Positions 6,702 through 13,746 of a DNA stretch of 29,970 nt are shown one piece after another. The notes beneath the pieces are model-generated. The model worked only from the letters and a program-made list of their open reading frames with translations, was not told the origin of the DNA and did not search any database. Every line of letters starts with the position of its first letter. Position 1 is the first letter of the stretch. The position numbers and the translations under genes were made by a program. This stretch comes from a virus: IMG/VR virus record IMGVR_UViG_3300032118_002429, positions 1 through 29,970 of that record; one strand, written 5' to 3'.

Positions 6702-7289
6702 TCAGGCGCGGCTCGGCCGCGCGTCGTCTTCGTCTAGCCAAGCCCGCCACAGGACCCAGCTCCCCCGGCACTCCTCGCGCAGGCGTGAGGCGGCGCGGTA
6801 GACCCGCCCCACCGCCACGCCGGTCCGGGCCGCCACTGCGGCCGGGGACTCCCCTTCCAGCAACACGGGCCAGCCATGCTCGAGGTCGGGCAGGGCGTCG
6901 CGCAGGCGCAGCAGCTCCGCGCGCACGCGCATCCAGCGCCGCCGGTCGTCCAGCTCCGCCTCCGGGTCCCACCGGGGCCCGGGGAGACCCGGGTCGAGCG
7001 GGGCCCGGTGTAGGCCGGCCAGTTCTTCCAAGTGATGGTCCCCAGCACTGACCGGCGCGCTCTGCCGCCAGAGCGCCCCCCACATCGCGCGCCGGGCCGC
7101 GACCATCAAGTAGGACAGGCGCGGGACGCCGACGCGCCGGTCCCAGCTTGGGTCGGCCTCGAGCGCCGCCCGCCACCCGACCTGGCGCAGGTCCTCGACC
7201 TCGGCCCACCAGCAGCGGCGGCGCCCGCACAGGCGACGCGCCAATCGATCGAGCGGGCCCGCGAGGGACGCCGCCACCCGCGGGCTCAC
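6702..7289 (-). CDS. Putative sigma-70-family RNA polymerase sigma factor (ECF-like), phage encoded
   Basis: 195 aa, GTG 7289-7287, overlapping the upstream stop as GTGA and preceded by GGAGGG five bases away. The open frame continues upstream but that part shadows the 188-aa gene. Residues about 25-75 (EVEDLRQVGWRAALEADPSW, RLSYLMVAARRAMWGALWRQ) match the pattern of sigma region 2: an acidic DLxQxG helix and an aromatic helix that binds the -10 element. Residues about 125-170 (LEHGWPVLLEGESPAAVAARTGVAVGRVYRAASRLREEC) match region 4, a helix-turn-helix recognising the -35 element. A Pro/Asp-rich linker joins the two, as in ECF sigma factors. It may direct host polymerase to late phage promoters (inference). 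The protein is divergent, so a general two-HTH regulator is the alternative. Confidence 0.62.
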   Translation of the reverse strand: MSPRVAASLAGPLDRLARRLCGRRRCWWAEVEDLRQVGWRAALEADPSWDRRVGVPRLSYLMVAARRAMWGALWRQSAPVSAGDHHLEELAGLHRAPLDPGLPGPRWDPEAELDDRRRWMRVRAELLRLRDALPDLEHGWPVLLEGESPAAVAARTGVAVGRVYRAASRLREECRGSWVLWRAWLDEDDARPSRA

Positions 7290-7852
7290 TTCGCCCTCCG
7301 CTTCGAGACGTAGATGCGGCCCCCCGCTTTGGGGACGTTCTCCCGGTCCTGCACCGAGATCGGGATCCCCTCGGCGATGATCTGCGCGGTCCAGGTACGC
7401 CACTGTCTCACCGTCATCGTGCCGATGTCGGCCAGGCAGCGCCACATCCGCGCGCCCTTCTCCTTCACTCCCAGGACCGACCGCATCCGGTCTGTCGAGC
7501 GCGGCGTGTAGCAGGAGAACACCATCAGCTCGAGGCCGCCGCCCAGGCGCCAGGCCGCCTCCTCTTCGGGCGTCAGCGCCCGGGCCAGGACGTCCGCAAC
7601 CGAGATCGCGATGGCGCCGTGGTGGACCTCCCGCGAAGTGCTCCCGCGCAGGCCCTCGGACTGGAGGTCGGTCCAGGCGGCGCCCGGGTCGTCGCGGAGC
7701 GGGCCGACCCCCTCGACCACCTGCCACACCGGGACGCCGTCCGCGCGCTCGCGCGCGCGGTAGCGCGTGGCCTGGTACCGCACGCGGGGACGCGGGGGCG
7801 TCCCCGCGCTCGGGCTGATGAGGGTGCGGACCGCGTAGGCTTCCCGGGTCAC
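7286..7852 (-). CDS. Protein of unknown function, 188 aa
   Basis: 188 aa, GTG 7852-7850, overlapping the preceding stop as GTGA, with GGAGG seven bases upstream inside the previous gene. The first 70 residues look beta-rich, with RVRYQATRYRARERADGVPVWQVVEGVGPLRDD. The middle is helical (VADVLARALTPEEEAAWRLGGG), followed by ELMVFSCYTPRSTDRMRS, and the C-terminus is basic (GGRIYVSKRRAK). No enzyme motif, signal peptide or membrane segment is seen. It lies in a tightly coupled string from the 297-aa gene to the sigma-like gene. I cannot assign a family; the basic tail might point to nucleic-acid binding, but that is weak. Confidence 0.75.
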   Translation of the reverse strand: MTREAYAVRTLISPSAGTPPRPRVRYQATRYRARERADGVPVWQVVEGVGPLRDDPGAAWTDLQSEGLRGSTSREVHHGAIAISVADVLARALTPEEEAAWRLGGGLELMVFSCYTPRSTDRMRSVLGVKEKGARMWRCLADIGTMTVRQWRTWTAQIIAEGIPISVQDRENVPKAGGRIYVSKRRAK

Positions 7853-8742
7853 AGCGCCGCCTCCAGCGGGGCGAGCAGCTCGTCGGCGCCGTCGCCGGAG
7901 AGCTGGGCCACGACCAGGGCGCCGCGGAGGTCGGCCAGCTTCGACGTCATGTCGGTCAGGTGCCGGCCGAGGATCTGCTCGTACATCGCGATCTTGGCCT
8001 CGGCCTCCTCGCAGCGCGCGATCTGGGTGCCGACCGCGCGCTTGCCGATCTCGCCGGCCCGCGCCTGCTCCAGGTGCTTCTCCAGGTCGGCCGCGGTCGC
8101 GGCGGCGTCGTCCTCGAGCCCGTGCAGGACCGCCTCCAGCACCTCCGAGGTCCCCAGCATCGGGATGCGCTCGACGTGGTGCGCGCTGACGCCGACCAGG
8201 ACCGCGCGCCAGCGGAGCCAGGTGTCGACGTGCTCCTGGGGCACGTAGTAGATCCCGCCCGTGTCGCGCAGCGCGACGGCCCGGAGCCGTCCAACCAGGC
8301 GGCAGAGCCAGTCGGAGACGTCGTTGCTGGAGAGCGCCCCGAGCGCCGCGTCGTACCGCGCGTCGACCGACGCCTGCAGGCGGCCGACGTCCTCGCCGTT
8401 GCCGGGGGCTACTTCGGGGCGGCCGACCGCGTTGAGCCGCGCGGTGGCGCGGACGTGGTGGTCGACGGTCTCCTCGCTGGCCCGCTCGTCCACCAGCGCG
8501 TAGCCGGCCGCGCCAGCCAGGGGGCGCAGCAGGCGCCGCTTGTGGGCCTCGCCGCGCAGGGCCCGGCGCAGCGCCTTGCGGGGCGACGGGGCGGGCGGGA
8601 GCAGCGCGGGGTCGAGCCCGGCCGCCGCCCAGGCGTCGGCGAGCGCCCGGTAGTCGACGGTGCCGCTCAGGCGCCAGAACGTCTCGAGCCCCGCGTAGCG
8701 GGTCCCCTCGGGAACTGCATACCACTGATTGTCGTTGGTCAT
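7849..8742 (-). CDS. Phage protein of unknown function with coiled-coil C-terminus, 297 aa
   Basis: 297 aa, ATG 8742-8740, with GGAGGAC immediately upstream. The N-terminus has WYAVPEGTRYAGLETFWRLSG and an arginine-rich segment (RKALRRALRGEAHKRRLLRP) around residues 55-75. The middle has a conserved-looking GGIYYVPQEHVDTWLRW followed by a short helix. Residues about 200-270 are Ala/Glu/Lys-rich heptad-like helices, likely a coiled coil. It recalls a group of large uncharacterised proteins common in high-GC phages and encoded near replication genes, but I cannot name the family with confidence. It is second in the leftward operon from the divergent promoter, so probably made early. Confidence 0.8.
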   Translation of the reverse strand: MTNDNQWYAVPEGTRYAGLETFWRLSGTVDYRALADAWAAAGLDPALLPPAPSPRKALRRALRGEAHKRRLLRPLAGAAGYALVDERASEETVDHHVRATARLNAVGRPEVAPGNGEDVGRLQASVDARYDAALGALSSNDVSDWLCRLVGRLRAVALRDTGGIYYVPQEHVDTWLRWRAVLVGVSAHHVERIPMLGTSEVLEAVLHGLEDDAAATAADLEKHLEQARAGEIGKRAVGTQIARCEEAEAKIAMYEQILGRHLTDMTSKLADLRGALVVAQLSGDGADELLAPLEAAL

Positions 8743-8832
8743 CGTCCTCCGTCCTCTCTGCCCCGCTCGGGGGCGGCCCCGGCCGCCGGCTGCGGGCCGG
8801 CGCTGGGCGCGCGCGCGCCGGGGAGCATCATG

Positions 8833-9375
8833 CTACGAGGTCGCCTTCTCGACCTGCACCGCGCTGCGCGGCACGAAGTAGAGCTGCGTCTGGCCGGGAA
8901 TGCTCACGCTGAGGTAGCCGTTCTGGGCGTGCTGTACCACCAGACCGGTCGTCGCGGGCAAGAGGGCCGCGAACGTTGCCAACTTCTTCTCGCGCACGGA
9001 GACGACGGCGCCGACCGCGATGGCGTTGCGTACGTTCTTGCAGGGGGGCGTCCAGTCGGGCGGGAGCTGCGCGAGCATGATGACCGCCTTCTCGATCTGC
9101 CCGACCGCCCCGTCGACCACGGTCGCGATGGGATCGAGACACATCTTGTGCTCCAGGACGTCAACTTGTTTGCGAAGCAGGCCGGCCGCGTAGCCGAGCT
9201 TCGCTGCTGCGCGAGCTGGCTTCGACAGCGCGCGCTGGGCGGCGCGCTTCGTCGCGTGCTCCATCTTCTTTCGCGCCACCGTCATCTCCGCGCGCTCGCG
9301 GATGATGTCGGGGTCTTCGCTGGTCTTCGCCGCCTGGGGGTTCTTCGGGGTCGGGGTCTTCGTCAGCTTTGCCAT
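8833..9375 (-). CDS. First gene of the leftward operon, unknown function, 180 aa
   Basis: 180 aa, ATG 9375-9373, with GGAGG six bases upstream. An in-frame ATG at 9465 is rejected because it lies inside the promoter -35 region. Residues 1-95 are Lys/Ala/Arg-rich, mostly helical (RERAEMTVARKKMEHATKRAAQRAL), possibly a coiled coil that binds nucleic acid. Residues 110-180 look like a small beta domain (AIAVGAVVSVREK, LPATTGLVVQHAQNGYLSVSIPGQTQLYFVPRSAVQV). No catalytic motif is seen. As the first gene behind a near-consensus promoter it should be strongly and early expressed. A 90-bp GC-rich gap (8743-8832) separates it from the next gene; I see no clear terminator there. Confidence 0.78.
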   Translation of the reverse strand: MAKLTKTPTPKNPQAAKTSEDPDIIRERAEMTVARKKMEHATKRAAQRALSKPARAAAKLGYAAGLLRKQVDVLEHKMCLDPIATVVDGAVGQIEKAVIMLAQLPPDWTPPCKNVRNAIAVGAVVSVREKKLATFAALLPATTGLVVQHAQNGYLSVSIPGQTQLYFVPRSAVQVEKATS

Positions 9376-9433
9376 GGTCGTCCTCCTGCTGTCCTGGGTT
9401 GCGGTTTCGAGGTCCTCGTTCTCACAGCCCCAT

Positions 9434-9461
9434 TCTATAGCAGAGAAGGAATCGTTGTCAA
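9434..9461 (-). promoter_or_regulatory. Strong leftward sigma70-type promoter
   Basis: On the minus strand, a perfect -35 TTGACA (9461-9456) and -10 TATAGA (9439-9434) are separated by 16 bases. Transcription should start near 9427, giving a leader of about 50 bases to the ATG at 9375. It would drive the whole left operon and is readable by a host housekeeping sigma factor, so it is probably an early promoter. Confidence 0.82.
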
Positions 9462-9490
9462 GCATCTTTTTGTGTCTTAGTTTTTTACTC

Positions 9491-9519
9491 TTGACACCAT
9501 ATTCTGTCTCCTATATGAT
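9491..9519 (+). promoter_or_regulatory. Strong rightward sigma70-type promoter
   Basis: A perfect -35 TTGACA (9491-9496) and -10 TATGAT (9514-9519, five of six consensus bases) have the ideal 17-base spacer. The start would be near 9526, giving a leader of about 50 bases before the ATPase gene. Its -35 faces the leftward -35 across an A/T-rich stretch (9463-9489), so both can share upstream activation or one regulator. Confidence 0.87.
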
Positions 9520-9577
9520 GTAGATAGAAGTGGCGCTACCGCATCTTCACTGAGAACGGATACCTGGGAGGAGACCT

Positions 9578-10768
9578 ATGATCCAAGACGCGAGGCTGAT
9601 CGAGAGGCTGATTCGTGCTGCCTACTTCACCCCGTGCGGGGAGCGCGGGTGGGGGCTCCCGTTGGTGCTGTGGGGGCCTCCCGGTTGCGGGAAGTCCACC
9701 CACTTCAGGAAGTTCGCGCGCAGCGTCGGGAAGTTCTACAAGCGGCTGTCCCCCGCCGAAGAAGGGGAGGGAGCTTTCGGTGTGACCCCCGTGCCCCACG
9801 CTGGGCCAGACGGCTCCACCACCCTCTTCCATCCCCCGAGCGAGTGGGTGACCCGGTTGGAGCCCGGCTCGATCCTCTTGATTGACGACATTACCTGCAC
9901 CTCGCAGTACCTCCAGCCCGTCCTGCTCGGGGTGGTACTCGAGAAGGTCATCGGCGATTCGTTCTTGGGGAAGGGCACCCGGGTCTTCGGGGCGGGAAAC
10001 GCCACCGAGGACGTCGGCGGCGGGCAGGACCTCGGCGCGGCGCAGGCGAACCGGATGGGCCACCTCGACGTCGGCTACCCAACTGGGGAGGGCTGGGCCG
10101 ACTGGCTGCTCAGCGACGGCGGCGAGAACGGCCACGGCGAGCAGATCGACGTCGCGGCGGAGGAGCAGCGGGTGATGGCCGCGTGGCCTGCTGCCTACGC
10201 CTGGGCGCGGGGAGCGCTGGCGTCGTTCGCCAAGGCCAAGGCCGCGATGTTCATCAAGCCGGAGGCGGGCAACGACAAGGCGTCGCGCGCCTGGCCGAGC
10301 CCTCGCTCCTGCGAGTACCTCGCGCGCGCCCTCGCCGCCGGCCGCGTGCACGGCCTGTCCGAGGCCGAGACGGACGAGCTGATGACGGCGTTCGTCGGCG
10401 CGGGGCTGGTCGGCGAGCTGCGCGCCCACCTCAACAAGATCGAGCTGCCCGACCCGGCCGAGCTGCTAACCGGGAAGGTCAAGTGGCAGCACGACCCGCA
10501 CCGGCTCGACGTGGCCTGCGCGGTCCTGTCTTCCACCACCGCCTACGTCCTGTCGCAGCCGAACGGGCAGCGCGAGGCCCTGGCGATCGCGCTGTGGGGG
10601 CTCCTCGCCGGCATCGACCGCCCCGTCGACCTGCTCGTCCCGGCCGCGCACCAGCTCGTCAAGCACCAGCTCGCGATGTCGAGCCCGACACTCAAGTCGG
10701 CGGCCGGTCCGGTCCTCGTCAAGCTGCGCCCGGCCCTGGCGGCGGCGGGCGTGAGGTTCGAGTCGTGA
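9578..10768 (+). CDS. MoxR-like AAA+ ATPase
   Basis: 396 aa, ATG at 9578, with GGGAGGAG (9566-9573) four bases upstream. Walker A is GPPGCGKST (33-41), Walker B is LLIDDI (100-105) with Asp-Asp where many AAA+ proteins have Asp-Glu, and a GNATED segment near residue 150 fits the sensor-1 Asn. The second half is helical with an all-alpha lid region. The gene ends in GTGA overlap with the VWA/HExxH gene. MoxR ATPases typically pair with VWA-domain proteins to remodel or load cofactors into target complexes. The CobS subunit of cobaltochelatase is a relative and such phage ATPases are often labelled CobS, but nothing here shows cobalamin synthesis. Family and pairing are clear; the target is unknown. 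Confidence 0.88.
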   Translation: MIQDARLIERLIRAAYFTPCGERGWGLPLVLWGPPGCGKSTHFRKFARSVGKFYKRLSPAEEGEGAFGVTPVPHAGPDGSTTLFHPPSEWVTRLEPGSILLIDDITCTSQYLQPVLLGVVLEKVIGDSFLGKGTRVFGAGNATEDVGGGQDLGAAQANRMGHLDVGYPTGEGWADWLLSDGGENGHGEQIDVAAEEQRVMAAWPAAYAWARGALASFAKAKAAMFIKPEAGNDKASRAWPSPRSCEYLARALAAGRVHGLSEAETDELMTAFVGAGLVGELRAHLNKIELPDPAELLTGKVKWQHDPHRLDVACAVLSSTTAYVLSQPNGQREALAIALWGLLAGIDRPVDLLVPAAHQLVKHQLAMSSPTLKSAAGPVLVKLRPALAAAGVRFES

Positions 10769-12084
10769 GCACCGTCATCGGCTCCGCGGAAGACGTCCTG
10801 GGCGCTGGGCGCCTGGTGGTGCTCCGGCAGCTCCCGTACCTGTACGCGCGCCTCCTCGCCCTGGTCCCCCGGCCGACCCCCGGACTGGGGACCATCGGCG
10901 TCACAAAGCAGATGATCCTGATGTACGACCCCGCCGCGGTCGCGAGGTGGAGCGCCGCGCAGGCCGGCGGCGCGCTCGTGCACGAGATCATGCACCTCGC
11001 GATGGGCCACCACGCGCGCTGCGGGGCGCGCGACCCGCGCACCTACAACGTCGCCGGCGACCTCGCGATCAACCCCGGCGTCCTGGCCTCCGGCCTCCAG
11101 CTCCCGGAGGGCGTGGTGATGCCAGCCGCGCTCGGCCTGCCCTCGGACCTGACCGCCGACGAATACTACGACCTGCTCGCGCAGCGGCAGCCCCAGCCCC
11201 CGCCGCAGCAGCCGGGCGGCGGCGAGCAGGGGGGCGAGGGCGACGAGGAGGAGGGGAACGCGGGCGGGCAACCGGGCGAGGGCAAAGGCGAGGGGAAACC
11301 CGCCGGCCATGGGCACGAGCCCCGGGTCGGCGGCGGCTGGTGCGGGTCCTGCGCCGGCCGGTCGACCCCGGGCGAGCCCGCCCCGGGCGAGGACGTCCCG
11401 GGCGCCAGGTCCGAGGCCGAGGTCGCCCGCGCAGCCCGCGAGATCGCGGAGGCGATCCAGGAGGCGGCCGCCAAGGGCCAGGGCAACGTCCCGGCCGGGT
11501 GGGCGCGCTGGGCGCGGGCCGCGCTGGAGCCCCCGCGGGTCCCCTGGCAGACCGTCCTAGCCCGCGCGGTCCGCGCGGCCTGCGCGCGCCGGCCCGGAGC
11601 GGTCAGCCTCACCTCGACCCGGATGGGGCGCAGGCAGGCCGGGGTGGGGTACGGTCCCGGCCGCCCGGTCCTGCCGGCCCTGTACTCCCCGGTGCCAGAG
11701 GTCGCGGTCGTGGTCGACACGTCGGGGTCGATGGGGCAGGCCCAGCTCGAGGCGGCGATGAGGGAGTGCAGGGGGGTGTTGAAAGCGGTCGGCGCCCGGG
11801 TCCGGTTCCTCGCCGCGGATGCCAGGGTCCACACATGCGAGTGGGTCGAGGACTGGCAGACCGCCGCGAAGCTGCTGAAAGGCGGCGGCGGGACGAGCTT
11901 CGTCCCCGCGTTCGAGAAGCTCGCCGCGTCCCGCCAGCGGCCGAGCGTGGTGGTCTACCTGACCGACGGCTGGGGCACCGCCCCGGCTTGCGAGCCCCCC
12001 TGGACCCGGACGATCTGGGGACTGGTGGGGGACTCGAGCCGGGCGCCCTGCGCCTGGGGCACCCCCGTCCAGATCGATGACTGA
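10765..12084 (+). CDS. VWA-domain protein with N-terminal HExxH metallopeptidase-like domain (DUF2201-type)
   Basis: 439 aa, GTG 10765-10767, overlapping the ATPase stop as GTGA. Upstream open frame is a shadow. The N-terminal domain has HEIMH (73-77), a zinc-metallopeptidase motif, followed by GHH and a later DLAINPG. Residues about 145-215 are a Gly/Glu/Gln/Pro-rich low-complexity linker with a WCGSC pair of cysteines. The C-terminal domain is a von Willebrand A fold with the MIDAS motif DTSGS (Asp318, Ser320, Ser322), a GGTSF threonine motif and TDGWG. This layout matches the putative metallopeptidase/VWA proteins that partner MoxR ATPases. It likely uses the VWA to recruit a target to the ATPase; whether HEIMH is active is unknown. 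Found elsewhere in bacteria and phages, but the phage function is not established. Confidence 0.85.
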   Translation: MSTVIGSAEDVLGAGRLVVLRQLPYLYARLLALVPRPTPGLGTIGVTKQMILMYDPAAVARWSAAQAGGALVHEIMHLAMGHHARCGARDPRTYNVAGDLAINPGVLASGLQLPEGVVMPAALGLPSDLTADEYYDLLAQRQPQPPPQQPGGGEQGGEGDEEEGNAGGQPGEGKGEGKPAGHGHEPRVGGGWCGSCAGRSTPGEPAPGEDVPGARSEAEVARAAREIAEAIQEAAAKGQGNVPAGWARWARAALEPPRVPWQTVLARAVRAACARRPGAVSLTSTRMGRRQAGVGYGPGRPVLPALYSPVPEVAVVVDTSGSMGQAQLEAAMRECRGVLKAVGARVRFLAADARVHTCEWVEDWQTAAKLLKGGGGTSFVPAFEKLAASRQRPSVVVYLTDGWGTAPACEPPWTRTIWGLVGDSSRAPCAWGTPVQIDD

Positions 12085-12104
12085 CCCCTTCCGCAAAAAC
12101 CGCG

Positions 12105-12132
12105 TTGCAGCGCAAGCCTCCAACCCTGTAAG
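12105..12132 (+). promoter_or_regulatory. Weak candidate promoter before the nuclease gene
   Basis: TTGCAG (12105-12110) and TGTAAG (12127-12132) are 16 bases apart in the 67-bp gap after the VWA gene. Both hexamers are imperfect, so this may be chance; the gap otherwise holds nothing I recognise. Confidence 0.25.
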
Positions 12133-12151
12133 ATGTCATCGGAGGGTCGTC

Positions 12152-12679
12152 ATGGGAGGGTCCGCCAGCAGGTCGAAGGGGTCGGCGTGGGAGCGCGAGG
12201 TCGCGCACCTGCTCCAGCCCGTCTTCCCGGCCGCCCGCCGGGGGCTCGGGCAGGCCCGGGGCGGCGCCGAGGTCCCCGACGTCGAGCGCACCCCGTACTG
12301 GGTCGAGTGCAAGTCGAGGAAACGCTGCAACATTCAGGCGGCCCTCGAGCAGGCTGAGCGGGCCCGCGCGCTGGCCCGCGACGAGCGCGTGCCCCTGGCG
12401 GCCTGCAAGGACACCGGCAAGCGCCCCATCGCGGCCATGTACCTGGACGACCTCTTGGCCCTGCTGGCGCTGGCCCACGGGGTGCAGGACTCCCCCCGGG
12501 AATCGCCCCAGGACGCGCCAGCAGCTCCGCTCTCGGCCGAGGGGGTCCCACCCGGGGTCCTGTCGGCCATCGACCTCTGCGGGCGCCTGGGCGCGCTCCT
12601 GCGCGGCCTGGCGGGTCCTGGGGGGGAATGTGTCCCGCGGTGGTATCCGTCACCCAGGGGGTCTAATGGGGGCCGCTAA
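12152..12679 (+). CDS. PD-(D/E)XK nuclease, Holliday-junction-resolvase-like
   Basis: 175 aa, ATG 12152, with GGAGGG (12141-12146) five bases upstream. An ATG at 12077 in frame lacks a ribosome binding site and overlaps the VWA gene, so I reject it. The N-terminus SKGSAWEREVAHLL with Glu14/Glu16 matches the first helix of archaeal Hjc-like resolvases. The active site would be Asp43 in PDVE and Glu52-x-Lys54 in VECKSRK, followed by a helix of AALEQAERA pattern. The last 70 residues are Pro/Ala/Gly-rich and look disordered, longer than in the typical family. Such enzymes cut branched DNA before packaging or act as repair nucleases. The gene lies in the plus-strand block, apart from the replication genes on the other strand. 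Confidence 0.78.
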   Translation: MGGSASRSKGSAWEREVAHLLQPVFPAARRGLGQARGGAEVPDVERTPYWVECKSRKRCNIQAALEQAERARALARDERVPLAACKDTGKRPIAAMYLDDLLALLALAHGVQDSPRESPQDAPAAPLSAEGVPPGVLSAIDLCGRLGALLRGLAGPGGECVPRWYPSPRGSNGGR

Positions 12680-13253
12680 AGCCGCCGCCCTGGCCGGCGG
12701 CCTCGCCCTGGCGGCCTGTCCGGCGGTCCAGGTGGCGATGCCCGTTCAGTCGGTTCCAGTCAAGCCCCCGCCCCAGGCCTCCCGGCCCGCCCCGGCGAGC
12801 CAGCCCGCGTCGTCCCCGGCAGAGCTGGACGAGTTGCTAGCGTACCGCTTGACCCACCGGGGACCACGCGACCGCGCGATCGCGGACGCGGCCGCGCGCT
12901 GGAGCTTGTCCCCGTACCTCCTCCGCGGCTTGCTCTGGCACGAGAGCCGCCTCGACCCGCGCGCTGAGCACCCGAGCACGGGCGCGCGCGGCGTGGCCCA
13001 GTTCACGCGGGGGGGCGCTGCCGCCGTGGCGCGGCTCCAGCGCCTCCGCGGGGTCCGCCTGGTCTTCTCATACGCGCGGGCGTTCGACCCGGAGCTGGCG
13101 ATCCCGGCGGCAGCGGAGCTGCTCCGCTACTTGCTCGACACCTGCGGTGGCGTGCACGCGGCCCTGACCGCGTACAACACCGGGAACTGCCGCGCGCGCG
13201 TCCCCGCGTTCGTGCGGGCCGTGCTGGGCTACGCGCAGGCGTTCGCGGGGTGA
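12666..13253 (+). CDS. Lytic transglycosylase (SLT-type) with lipoprotein signal
   Basis: 195 aa from ATG 12666, overlapping the nuclease gene end by 14 bases; AGGGGG lies four bases upstream. A GTG at 12630 in frame would put extra residues before the signal peptide, so I prefer the ATG. The N-terminus is a signal with Lys5, a hydrophobic AAALAGGLALAAC core, and a lipobox L15-A16-A17-C18, implying lipidation at Cys18 and membrane anchoring. A Pro/Ser-rich linker follows, then the SLT/goose-lysozyme-like fold: catalytic Glu93 in WHESRLDP, GARGVAQF (family GAxGLMQ) and AYNTG. The enzyme should cleave peptidoglycan glycan strands, for lysis or DNA entry. A lipoprotein transglycosylase far from the amidase-bearing cassette is unusual. 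Confidence 0.82.
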   Translation: MGAAKAAALAGGLALAACPAVQVAMPVQSVPVKPPPQASRPAPASQPASSPAELDELLAYRLTHRGPRDRAIADAAARWSLSPYLLRGLLWHESRLDPRAEHPSTGARGVAQFTRGGAAAVARLQRLRGVRLVFSYARAFDPELAIPAAAELLRYLLDTCGGVHAALTAYNTGNCRARVPAFVRAVLGYAQAFAG

Positions 13254-13257
13254 CCGC

Positions 13258-13668
13258 CTACGCGGCGGGCGGCGAGGGCTCGGCGGGCTCCTCGACGGGC
13301 GTGCGCAGGGCCTCCAGATACGGGAGGCACTTCCGCGCGACCATCGCGGTCAGCGGGTTGCCCTCGCAGGTCTTACCCGCCCCGTCCACGTAGGTTGGCT
13401 TGTCGAGCCAGCGGAGCAGCTCCTCGTGCGTCCCCGTCTCCAGCTCGACCACGTCGCCAGCCTGCGCGCCCTCGAAGGCATCGAGCATGCGCTGGGCCCG
13501 GCGCAGCTCCTTGAGCCCGCCCCGGAAGGGCGCGTAGGTGTCGGCGATGATGGTCAGCAGCTCCGTCATCGCGAACTTGACCGGCAACTCTGCCCCATCA
13601 ACCACGCGCGAACCGATCTGCACCGTCTCGGGAACCCGGATCTTGACCACGGCGTTGCCTTTGCTCAT
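13258..13668 (-). CDS. Last late gene, unknown function, 136 aa
   Basis: 136 aa, ATG 13668-13666, chosen over an in-frame ATG at 13719 because GGGGGAG lies five bases upstream of it and the earlier start has none. The protein begins MSKGNAVVKIRVPETVQIGSRVVDG, a beta-strand-like domain, followed by a helical segment (ELLTIIADTYAPFRGGLKELRRAQRML), an acidic patch, and a Pro/Glu tail (PVEEPAEPSPPAA). No catalytic motif is seen. It lies downstream of the long fibre gene, so it may be a small tail-associated or fibre-assembly protein (inference from position only). Its stop is four bases from the stop of the plus-strand transglycosylase. Confidence 0.72.
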   Translation of the reverse strand: MSKGNAVVKIRVPETVQIGSRVVDGAELPVKFAMTELLTIIADTYAPFRGGLKELRRAQRMLDAFEGAQAGDVVELETGTHEELLRWLDKPTYVDGAGKTCEGNPLTAMVARKCLPYLEALRTPVEEPAEPSPPAA

Positions 13669-13721
13669 CTTCGCTCCCCCTTTCAGGTGATCCAACAGCT
13701 TGCGCTCGAAGCGCCCCATGC

Positions 13722-13746
13722 GGGCTACTGTAGCAGACCGTAGCCC
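13722..13746 (-). other. Hairpin at the end of the fibre gene
   Basis: 7-bp arms GGGCTAC (13722-13728) and GTAGCCC (13740-13746) around an 11-base loop. It spans the fibre stop codon. No T-run follows, so it may affect mRNA stability or translation of the next gene rather than terminate transcription. Confidence 0.45.

Noticed and set aside
9376-9465. ATG start at 9465 for the 180-aa protein
   Set aside because: The codon sits within the leftward promoter, upstream of the likely transcript start; ATG 9375 has GGAGG.
9578-12084. Cobalamin synthesis genes cobS/cobT
   Set aside because: Only general MoxR and VWA features are seen, no other cobalamin gene is near, and the HExxH N-terminus fits DUF2201-type partners better.
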